From contig NC_016459.1 in NCBI RefSeq assembly GCF_000226115.1, positions 3,147,501 to 3,211,500 on the forward strand: a stretch of DNA of 64,000 nucleotides, written 5' to 3'. The notes under the pieces are model-generated. The model made no database searches. It was not told where the DNA came from and saw only the letters and a list, made by a program, of their open reading frames with translations. This document shows positions 46,578 through 55,544 of this stretch, piece after piece. Position 1 is the stretch's first letter; each line of letters starts with the position of its first letter. Both the position numbers and the translations under genes were made by a program. This DNA comes from Thermothielavioides terrestris NRRL 8126 (taxonomy: Eukaryota; Ascomycota; Sordariomycetes; Sordariales; Chaetomiaceae).

Positions 46578-46977
46578 ATGTGGAAATCATTGAACTACGC
46601 CAAGTCTAACGACAGGTACATGAGTGACGTCGACAGATACCACACTCTGCTGCCCAAGGACGAAGACTTCTCCTTCGACTTCAACAAGACACAGTTTCCC
46701 TATGGTCAAACGCAGACTTTCCCGCGTTTGTTTGTAAGAAAGGCCTTGCCCTGGACGTCACGACCATCCGCGTCTGCAGCATGGCAGGGCCAACTCGGCG
46801 GATGAGCTGGTAACGTTTAGGGCCAGGATTCCGCACGGGCTTATCGTTGATGTTGCGGACTGCCGGAAGAAGTGTGACGTTGTGATCAGGAGTGGGCTGG
46901 GCTGTATGGTGGGATAAATGCATGAGACGCTCTCGAAGGATCGCACGGGACATGCCGAACCACAAGAGTGAGTTGGA
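46578..46977 (+). pseudogene. Broken cupin gene, spherulin-1-like
   Basis: Three consecutive stretches in different frames read like parts of one spherulin-type cupin. The first contains DRYHTLLPKDEDFSFDFNK and TQTFP. After a shift near 46725 comes KGLALDVTTIRVCSMAG. After another shift near 46795 comes ADELVTFRARIPHGLIVDV, which is followed by a TAA. In intact members these blocks follow in this order around a metal-binding HxH; here the histidines between CSMAG and ADEL are missing. At least two frameshifts, a deletion and a stop make it non-functional. Assignment is by remembered family pattern, so it is tentative. Confidence 0.45.
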
Positions 46978-47120
46978 TTACTTTCTTAGTGCCTTTTATG
47001 GAGTGGAATGAGGGCTGATCGTTATGTTACACTGTCGCTCATGAGCCTCTCGACCGGAGCGTTGGATGAGAAGAGAGATAAACCATCGCAGAAATATCAG
47101 CTGTATCTCCGTGCCACCGA

Positions 47121-48702
47121 CTAGCCGAAGTAGCTGCGTGCCAGGCGAGCCCAGAAATGTCCCGACCATCCTCGCGAAGGACCAGATGAACAGGACCAAC
47201 AGCTCACGTCGACGCGGTCTCGGCACCGAGCGTTATCGAACTTCGCGACTTGTGGATAGGGGCACAGAATGCGGCTCTGCACAGCTCCGCCCAGGACGGT
47301 GACGTTGACCGGCGTCTGCTCGGGTGCGACGCCGCTCTCCACCCAGGCGCGGAGCTGTTCGAACAGACTGGCTGGCTGTCCGCTCGACTTCCCAGAGCAG
47401 TGGCCAAGACCTGGAACCTCAAAGTGCCGGTAGAACTTGTGGACATCTGGCACCAGGGCTTCCACCTCCTGGTAGTACTGCCGCGTCGACTTGGAGGCGA
47501 CTTCACCATCCGCCTGCCATCTCGTTCAACTTTCAAGGACAATCTCATGTGACAACCAAGGGACGACAACTTACAAGTCCGTGGAACGTCACCATCTTCC
47601 CCCCGGCATCGCGAAATCGGGACAGGTCAGGGTCGTCGGTATCCACAGCCGAGCGGAACAGCTGCCGGCCGAGATGCAGCAGATCATCGAACTCGGCGTG
47701 CGTGAGATTCAACGGGTTGAAGCTCGGGTCGCCCCTGGCCAGGTACTGCGTCATCCACAGCAGGGCCAGCGAGCTGGGAACGCCCACGCAAATACCAGAG
47801 CTGCAGTCGGTCGCCGCAACCCCGGGAATCACGAACGGACCGCTCCCCTGCGTGACCAGATCCGCTCCCGGGTCAAGCCCATGCCAGAGCGCCTTCCCCT
47901 CGGCCGCCGACAGCGCGTCGACCTCGCAGCCGCGCGGGTACGCGCCGAGCAGGTGCATGACCTGCTGGGGCCAGAACAGCGCCAAGCCGACGCGCGAGGT
48001 CCACAGCACGGGCGCGCCGGCGGCGATGCCGTCGTACGCGCGCGGGTACCGCTGCGCGAGCATGACGCCCTGCCGCCCGCCCTGCGAGCAGCCGTTCCAG
48101 TAGGAGAAGGAGGGCGGGCGGCCGTAGAAGCGCGCGACGAGCGCCTTGCCGATGACCGCCTGGTCGTTAAGCGCGACCGACGCGAAGTTGGTCAGCGTGT
48201 ACCAGTTGATGTTGCCCGGGCTGGCCAGCGCGACGCGCGACGGGTCCGGGTTGGCGCCCAGCCCGGCGTCGGTCGTCGTGGTCGCGTAGCCGTCGCCGAT
48301 GGCGCCGGCCATGCCCTGGTACGAGACGGGCACGCGGCCGGCGTCCCAGCCGCTGCCGCCGACGGCCTGCAGCCGGCCGTTCCAGGAAGGGTTCTCGACG
48401 GGCAGCCAGGTCTCGACGATGATATTGTCGTTCTGGCCCGGGTGGGTGTACGACACGGTGACGTTGCAGAACGTGGCGCCGTGCACGTCGATGGCGGGCT
48501 GCGTGAAGCGGAGCTCCGCGGGAACGGACGCGCTGTAGTTGGCCACCAGCGAGGCTTCGAGGGAGAGCACGCTGGCGCCGAAAAACGAGAGACCGGTGAA
48601 GGTCGACGGCACGCACGCTGCGGAGAGGGACGCGGCCATGCTGAAGATGGGGGTGGTGAAGACGGGCGACGGGAGGCTGGCGCAAGTGAGGGGGTGCCCC
48701 AT
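47121..48702 (-). CDS. Tannase/feruloyl esterase family protein (FaeB-like)
   Basis: Exon 1 is 48702-47575 and exon 2 is 47513-47121, joined in phase 0 across a 61-nt intron (GTAAGT/GGCAG). The product is 506 aa. The CS-D-HC motif that defines the family is visible: the Cys-Ser pair in GCSQGGRQG, and the His-Cys pair in GLGHCSG in exon 2. NGRLQAVGGSGWDAG and TTTTDAGLGA are also typical. The C-terminus (RILCPYPQVAKFDNARC) fits the family. These enzymes release ferulic or coumaric acid from plant cell-wall arabinoxylan or pectin, or hydrolyse gallate esters. The predicted N-terminus has no convincing signal peptide, so a short upstream exon may be missing. Confidence 0.85.
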
Positions 48703-50900
48703 TGCTGGAAGGGTGATTTCACGCGACCGCCATGGCTGGCGTGGGATCTGAGCCCCTTTTGGGCGTCAAAGGATCAATGCTTGATGTCCGCAGCCCGGTA
48801 AGTTGCTGGTGCCGAAGTCAGTTGACTGGTAACCTAAGCCGCTCTTGGTGAATGCCATTGGCTGGTCACGCGGTTCCCCTGGCAAGCAAAATGCGGCAGC
48901 CGGAGGCGGAGCGAATGTTAGACCGAGCAAGTGTCCGGTTGCATTCTACGGAGTCCTGCTGGGTCGTGGTGGTACGTAGAGCACCTTAGACGTTTCTTCA
49001 GTTTGCTTTATGAGATCTCATCCGTATGATCCTACATCATAGATGGTTGTGTAGTGCACTGTGTTTGAGATTCGCGATACATATCTTTCCTCGGCTTAGA
49101 TTAAAGGCGTGTTATGGGGCAGTTTTCACAGGGAATGAATCAATACCTTTAGGAGTCAAGATCAATCTTATCCCGTCGCTTTCTGTCGAGACTCATGGGT
49201 GGTGGCTGTCTCTGTGACCTTCTGCCTGCATGCCACCTGCTCTCATCTCTCCGGGGGTAAATAAATTTATTTGTCCCAGGGCAGCGAAAATCCCTCTGGA
49301 AGAACAGAGGGCAGCAAAATCCCCCCCTTTTCTTTCGCCCTCAGGTAGTGTAGTTTGTGTAAGTAGTTAGCCTGGGCTCGGCGAGGGGAGGACCAGGACC
49401 CCGGATAACTGACTGACGGGATCTGCCTACCTGATGCCCTTGGCCGATATATTGAAGACTCCCATTTCCCAGATGCCTGCCTTAATGCACTGCGTAATGT
49501 AGCCCGAGCTGATAGGCATCACAAGACTGCACGTCTTTTGTAGAGGCGCACGATTTTGAGCCTACGGTCTACGGCAACTCTTGGATGTCCAACGGGCACT
49601 TGATGCAGGCCAATTGTTAGGAAGTCATTGAAGCGAAGCTTCAAGACGAGACCTTGCGCTGGGTACTATGTACACAGTGTAAGCGAAGTCGGAGGCTTTG
49701 CTTCATTTACCAGGCTAATCCTCCAGAGTTTCTCGTGCGTGGATTGGATGCCACACCAAGCCTTACCGTATTAGGCCGAAGCTTTCCCCTTTTAAGACAT
49801 CTTTACCACAGTGTCAATTCTATACCTCTATAGAGCGGTAATAACTAGGCTCTAACTTCGTTGTCAGCTTATAGAAGATATAGGAGCATTAACGGCTACT
49901 TGACATAGTTCGAAAATGTAGTGTTGTAGGCGCTATTGAGAATGTTGGCGACGTCATGGTGGTGTGGCGTTGTAGCTGAACTGCGCCCTTACCTACCTAG
50001 GTAGGCAAGGCGAGCTATCGCTTCGGCCAGCTTCGCTTCACCACTTGCTGGGGCGTGGCACAGCCAAGGTCTCGTATCGTTAGTGTGTATAAGGGATATC
50101 TAAATTAAATAAACGAACGGGAAAGAAAAAGTCACGGAAAGGGGAGAAAAGGCGAGGGAAAAGGAACAAGGGTTCTCGTCGTCATTGGTCATGTCCATCA
50201 TTATCTTGTCCTCCTTCTCGTCGTCCTCCTCACCCCCCCCCCTTCTCTCCCGGGCCCCTTCTCCTCCTCACCACCTTCCCAAAAAGGGATGAGCGGGAGG
50301 GCGGCGGCCAGCTGCGAGTGGGCAACCACCAGCAACCCATACGCCACCGACGCCAACACGACCATGGTGGGCAAAACGGGGGCGGGCGCCCACCTGGACC
50401 GGTAGCACCGCTCAACAAGGTCGAGAGCGCCCTCGCAGCAGTCCATGGCGGCGACGAAGGTGGTGACGGTGGCGGTGGCTGCTGTTGCTGCTCCTGCTGC
50501 TGCTGCTGCGAAGCCGAAGAAAAAAAAAGAATTCAGTCTACTTGTTGTAGAGAAATACACAGTAGACGCACGATACGTGCCTATCTCAACGTCGCTGGAA
50601 GTCGAATGATGGATGGCTCAAACCCAACTTCATTCACCATCCTTGGTTCCTTCCTGGAAATTCCCCACAGTTGATGTCCAAGATGTGACCTGGCTTCACA
50701 AAGATGGTTGATTTCTCAATGTCACGCCTGCTCTCCAGGGTTCTCCCGCCGTGTAAACAGAGGCTTGCGAACCTGAGGTGATCTTTGAAGCTTTGTTCGA
50801 GCTCCTGTCCGTGAGCAATTACATCGCGTTTTTGTCTTTTCCCTCGCTGAGCAATTGGTGTTCACTACCAATTTTACAATCAAGCTCCCCTACACCTACC
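48703..50900. other. Intergenic stretch, 2.2 kb
   Basis: No supportable gene. At 49277-49326 a GGGCAGCGAAAATCCC block is followed by the hairpin CCCTCTG-n6-CAGAGGG and a near copy GGGCAGCAAAATCCC. A 14-bp palindrome CCTACCTAGGTAGG lies near 49994. The open frames at 50201-50674 are low-complexity. Confidence 0.45.
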
Positions 50901-51030
50901 GTCGATCGCCTGGCCCAATCAGTCCCGTCGCCATCATCTTCAAAACCAATGGACTTGATCGGCGGACTTCGAAGTGCGGTTGCAAGTCCCCACAGCGCTC
51001 GACCTCAGGCCCATCTGACACCTGCGCCGT

Positions 51031-51727
51031 TTGTGCCGCCGACGACCTGGACCGGGCAGATCCATGATGATGACCGCGGACACATGCCAGTTCCTTCGCG
51101 ACCCAACCGTAGCTGATATGGATCCGCTGGGAGCCGCTGCATTCCACAACCTGTCCTGTGGTCCACTCTGTCGGCTTCCTGAGTCGTTGCTCGTCAACAT
51201 CATGAGTCGCCTCGGCCTCCTGGGCATCAGGTGTCTCAGACGGGCCTGCAGACTGCTTCTTTGTCTCTACACCTCTCCAAAACTCTGTCATATCTACGTC
51301 ACCCATCGGAACCCCATCAGCTTCTTGCACTGCTAGGCGCCTAGGTGCGACGCTGGGGATCCGACAGATTGTGTCGCTCCTCAAGAAGGATATAGGAGGC
51401 TACCGTAAACAGTGTCGAGCCAGGCGGGTGGATAAACGCTGGAAAAGCAAGCTGGCTGCGCTGGCATCGAAGTACTTGGCGCCAGAATTCCTACCCGGCC
51501 GGCTGACCGAGATGAACTGCTTCGATCCGAACCGTTGTTCGTGTCTCCGCTATGCCGGGCGAGAGCGCATTCCCGGCGGCTGGCGCCTGACCCATCAATC
51601 GGCTGACCTACTGGCTTGTCGGGAGAGGCCCCAGTGCGGTCTCGAGGCACTGCGCGCCTTTCGGAGCAAAGAAGGCAGTAATCAGGACAGAGGCAACCGG
51701 ACAGAGAGCCACTATGGGAAGGTTTGA
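51031..51727 (+). pseudogene. Decayed F-box gene
   Basis: The plus strand reads LCRLPESLLVNIMSRLGLLG and continues IRCLRRACR, a clear F-box, but the frame stops at 51336 (FLHC-stop). A second frame (51371-51727) begins SLLKKDIGGYRKQCRARR and continues with Cys-containing sequence resembling the part that follows the F-box in some large fungal F-box families. The two are out of frame and no good donor/acceptor pair joins them. It ends about 30 bp before the target duplication of the 500-bp element at 51765. Could be a functional short F-box gene, but pseudogene is likelier. Confidence 0.45.
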
Positions 51728-51755
51728 ATTACGGGGCGCGGCCTGCGGAAAGACC

Positions 51756-51764
51756 GACGGGAAT
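51756..51764. repeat. 9-bp target-site duplication, left copy
   Basis: GACGGGAAT, repeated identically at 52265-52273 on the other side of the 500-bp element. Perfect identity suggests insertion that is not very old. Confidence 0.85.
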
Positions 51765-52264
51765 CGACCCCATTAAAAGTACTAAGCAGTTTCATTAGAA
51801 GTACTAACCAGGGCGGCCCGTGCGTCCACCACCAAAATGTTGTATAGTTATTCCGTACAGTATCACTAAACTGAGGTCGGAGCTCAATGCACCATCTTAT
51901 CGATAAGAAAATATCACGTGACTTACAAGGTTGGAGCTCAACGCACCTTCTTATCGATAAAGGCGTGTCACGTGACTTGCCTATCGCCTACGCGAAGGCA
52001 ATGCGAGCCCGGGACCTGCGCATAGGCAATGTATGACCGGGACTTGGGCTTCCATTGCCTGCGCGCCCGCATGCCCAGGTCCCGGTTATCCATTGCCTAC
52101 GCGCAGGTCCCGGGCTTGCATGATCCTGGGTTTGCGGCGATTCCTGTTGTGACATTCAGCTTGGCCGTGTTGTGGCGTGTGCTGCAAGATTTTGGTGGTG
52201 GACGCACGGGCCGCCCTGGTGCGTAGTACTTCTAATGAAATTGCTAGTACTTTTAATGGGGTCG
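51765..52264. mobile_element. MULE-type miniature inverted-repeat element (500 bp) with 9-bp target duplication
   Basis: The terminal inverted repeats are about 80 bp with a few mismatches and small gaps. The left starts CGACCCCATTAAAAGTACTA; the right ends with its exact complement. The element is bounded by a perfect 9-bp direct repeat GACGGGAAT (51756-51764 and 52265-52273). Long inverted repeats plus a 9-bp duplication are the signature of Mutator-like elements. Inside are two tandem degenerate copies of a 54-bp or so unit (GGAGCTCAAYGCACC, TTATCGATAA, TCACGTGAC; about 51892-51998). A further inverted pair follows (CCCGGGACCTGCGC about 52008 and GCGCAGGTCCCGGG about 52100). No transposase; it is non-autonomous. 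Confidence 0.88.
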
Positions 52265-52408
52265 GACGGGAATGGCTATGTCGTCGTCCGAATCGAGCCG
52301 TATCCGGCAAAGTCGCAGTGCTTGCAGATCACTTACGCGCGCTCTCTTATCGTCCTGCCAGAGATCCGCCCCAGCTCACGAAGCAGCATGCCCGTTACCT
52401 GGCTAGAG

Positions 52409-52795
52409 GTTATAGAGGTCCCGCCAAGACTAATTTTGGCCAATTGTCGGCAATGTTTTTACAGCGTCAATACCCCGCTAAGACCGCCAAGGGGTTTGCA
52501 CTATCGCTACGGGTTAGCTATAGGTTAGTTCGCCGGGGGTACGGGGGGCGGCGCTAGCCCCCCGCTAGTTAGGATTTGGGTTAAGGTTAGGGTAAGGGTC
52601 AAGGTTAGGGTGCAGGTTAACTTCGTTTTCTTTTTTTTCGATTTAGTTGAGGTTTAGTGAAGTTGTTGCTACAAGTCTTCGCGATTGTACATTGTCGATG
52701 TTGCTCTAAGTCGTCGCGGCCCCGCTTACCCGTGGCGATTGTAAATACTTGCAAGCGGCAACCTCCGAAATTAGTCTTGGCGGGACCTCTATAAC
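52409..52795. mobile_element. Miniature inverted-repeat element, family A, copy 2 (387 bp), inverted relative to copy 1
   Basis: Ends GTTATAGAGGTCCCGCC and GGCGGGACCTCTATAAC, with terminal repeats of about 30 bp. Its interior is the reverse complement of the element at 6040-6417: the GC-rich core (about 52535-52568), then a G-rich tract of GGTTAGGG-like units (52570-52620), then sub-terminal CGCGATTGTACATTGTCGATGTT-type sequence. It lies 135 bp from the 500-bp MULE-type element. Confidence 0.82.
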
Positions 52796-53194
52796 CACGA
52801 CCGTTACCTGGGCTTGGTGCCAAGTCTTCGACCCGGACTCGTACAACCTGACTGATGATGCGGTTGCGAAACTATTACCGAGATGCGAGACCAGCCTTTT
52901 TCCCTTTGCAAGAGACTCATCGTGAATGCACGCGGCGATGTCCGGCTTGGGGAAAGTGAGGACCAGGCTTGCTGCTGTGGGAACACCCTGTGAGACCGGC
53001 AAGACGTAGGTAGTCATTGACATGCGGCGATGCTTCGGCTTTCTATGGGGTTGGTTGTCGAGGCGGCACTGGAGGCTAGATGTCTGGGCGAGTCTCCTGG
53101 GTGTGGTTTTTGTGGTGGTCAGCTCATGAACGCGAGGGTCGCATTATCCCCTGTCTGCTTGGTGTGGGACTCAGCGTGACATTCACATTATAGG

Positions 53195-53531
53195 ACACTC
53201 CTGGTTTGTTTGTTAGTTTGGTTTTTGCCCCCACTTTTTGACAGGGGCCGACAGCCAACCAAACTCGGCCTTTTTGCCCACCTGTTCCTCATCACTCTCT
53301 GGAATCCAAGTTCGACTGAAGCACGTTTAATATCGATAAAGCCGCCATTTTTACTTAGCTAACTGGTCAGATATCAAAGGAAGCTATATTGCACTTAGAG
53401 GCTACAGTGCCCTCTGACTTCCTGTTGCCGTTGGTTTATTTCGTGCCAAGACGGCTAGGAAGGTACCTGTGATTTAGAGCCCCTGTCGTGATCCACCATA
53501 AGTACCAGACTAACAAACAAACCAGGGGTGT
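53195..53531. mobile_element. Third miniature inverted-repeat element (337 bp)
   Basis: Inverted repeats of about 28 bp: ACACTCCTGGTTTGTTTGTT at the left and its near-exact complement ending CCAGGGGTGT at the right. Two mismatches over the repeat, both transitions. No obvious target duplication; no coding sequence. It is unrelated in sequence to the other two elements nearby. Confidence 0.65.
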
Positions 53532-53678
53532 ATTGTATCCGTAGCGCAGATCCAACCGTCGGCACTCTTGATCATTTAGGACTGCCGTTCCCAGGGAATG
53601 TTTTACGAAACTCCACTGCCGCCCACGCTCGCCTAGTGGGTGCATCGGTCTTCGGAATCGCTCGGATTACTTGGACGG

Positions 53679-53748
53679 CTTCGGTTTTCTGGCTTCGGTT
53701 TTCTGGCTTCGGTTTTCTGGCTTCGGTTTTCTGGCTTCGGTTTTCTGA
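53679..53748. repeat. Tandem 14-bp repeat, five units
   Basis: Five head-to-tail copies of CTTCGGTTTTCTGG; the first four are identical and the last ends GA in place of GG. Non-coding by context. Confidence 0.95.
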
Positions 53749-54016
53749 ACGTGGTTAGTGGATTCGCTGGTCGGTCCGTTTATCATGTGCGGTGAGATCA
53801 GCCAATATACCAGGGGTCATTCTTCTGGGCACTGCCTCATGTTGATGGGGCAACCATGAGGCCTCATTCTAAGCCACTCCAGCCTGCAAAGTACCTTACC
53901 ATTGTCATCTTCAAGCTGTCCTCCTCTGCTACGTCGCACTCCCATAACTTCCAGGTTGCCACTTCGCTGCGACTGAGGCAGCTACTTCTGGTCACTCATC
54001 GCCCTTCAACTTTACC

Positions 54017-55097
54017 ATGAAGCACGTCACACCTTTCGCATTTGCCGCTGGCATAGCCATCGGTGACGCGTTGGCCCAAGTCCGCGTTCCCACAAACTTC
54101 CAGGTCGGAGTAAAATGGCAGATCGAGATTCAGAACACGCTGGACATCACCAAGCCCCTGGAGCCCTCGGATGCGGTGGTCTGGGATCTTGACCTCTACC
54201 ACGTTGCTCGCAACCCTGGGATTGTTGACTACCTCCGGGTAAGACCTCGCGGAAACGCTAGTTCCGCCTCATTGACTGGCGAGCACTGATTCCATGCAGA
54301 AAAATGACTCCAACAGGATCCTTATTTGCTACTTCAACGCCGGGCTCGCCCAGACCAGCGACTGTGACTACAACACTAGGTGGAACAACAGCGGCCTCCT
54401 CGGCAACGTCTACGACCCGGAGGAGCCGCAGTTCAGCGACGAACGCTGGGTCAACATCAAGAACCAAACAGCCCGAGACTGGATGAAGGACCGCATCACG
54501 CTCGCCAACCAGATCGGCTGCGACGGCGTCGACCCGGACAACATCGACGGCTACCTGAACGACGAGGACGGCAACAACGGCACCGGCTGGAACCTCTCGC
54601 AGGACGACTACGTCTCCTTCGTAACGGAGCTGGCGGCGCACGCGCACAACCTAACCACCAAGCGAGGCTTCACCCTGCTGATCGGGCAGAAGAACGCGGC
54701 CGACATCGTGGACCGGATTGACGGCGTGCTCGACTTCGCGGTGCTCGAGGACTGCAAGCAGCTCAACGACCCCACGGAGCAGGGCTTCTGCAGCGCCTTC
54801 CAGCCGTACATCACGGCCGGCCGCCCCGTCTTCAGCATCGAGTACCCGTCGACGCTGGGGAACGCGGACTCGGGCGCGTGCAACCCGGGCGGCGCGAACG
54901 CGACGCAGTACGCCGCCTCGTGCGACGCGACCGCGGGCAACGCGAACTTCAGCACCGTGCTCAAGATCCAGGGCGGCGTCGGCGAGCTGAACGGCTGCAC
55001 CCAGTACTGCGACGGGGGCCGGCCCAACACGGGCGTCGTCGTCACCGCGACGAACTCGGAGCTGGATGGTTCGCCGTGTCCGGCCGGCAGCCAATAG
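54017..55097 (+). CDS. GH114 endo-alpha-1,4-polygalactosaminidase-like enzyme
   Basis: Exon 1 is 54017-54238 and exon 2 is 54300-55097, joined in phase 0 across a 61-nt intron (GTAAGA/GCAG). The product is 339 aa. A signal peptide (MKHVTPFAFAAGIAIGDALA) precedes a TIM-barrel-like domain. KWQIEIQ, VVWDLDLYHV, ILICYFNAGLAQ, ERWVNIKNQTARDWM, the GCDGVDPDNIDGY acid-rich motif and GFTLLIGQKNA follow in the order expected for GH114. These enzymes cut galactosaminogalactan-type polymers of fungal walls and biofilms, so a role in remodelling the own cell wall or attacking other fungi is plausible. Six cysteines near the C-terminus suggest disulfides. Confidence 0.88.
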
Positions 55098-55544
55098 GGA
55101 GTGCTGCCCCCGAGCGCGGCAAGTCGCTTTGGGGCTGGTTTCGGATCATTAGACAAGTTGCTGACGCTGGCTTGTGCCGTTGGTTTGGTGATGTCTCTCC
55201 TGGAGATGCTGTAGATCTCTCCCCTTCAACTTAGATTAGAGGAGGGAGCGTGCAATATCACGGGCTGCTGCCCCAGATATTTACGCCTTGCGAGCTCTGA
55301 TTCATCATTCCGGTCATGGCAGGCTCCTACAGTGCCTCATTGGAAGATCAACTATCTGGTCCCAGATGGAGTCGGAGAAGGAGTTGAAGGGTGAAGCATA
55401 CTTGCTCGCAGACTCCCTTATATTGACGAACAAAGCCGAGCTGCGACTGCGGAAGACAAGACTTAGTCGCTAAGTTAGATGATCTGGCGTCGCAGCGCCG
55501 ATTCCCATCCTGAGGCCCGCGGCTCTCAATCACCCAAATAAATG
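55098..55544. other. Convergent intergenic stretch
   Basis: 3' flanks of the GH114 gene and the minus-strand gene that follows. No further gene supported. Confidence 0.45.

Noticed and set aside
47491..48801. 436-codon plus-strand open frame
   Set aside because: Antisense shadow of the feruloyl-esterase-like gene, with Arg/Gln/Ala-rich text and no domain.
49277..49326. Possible miniature element around the CCCTCTG hairpin
   Set aside because: The repeats are only 15-17 bp and the whole unit about 50 bp; no larger inverted frame or target duplication could be found.
52704..53023. Minus-strand open frame with SLVLTFPKPDIAACIHDESL
   Set aside because: It looks partly protein-like but runs into the end of family A copy 2 and has no recognisable family or partner exon; kept out of the gene list.
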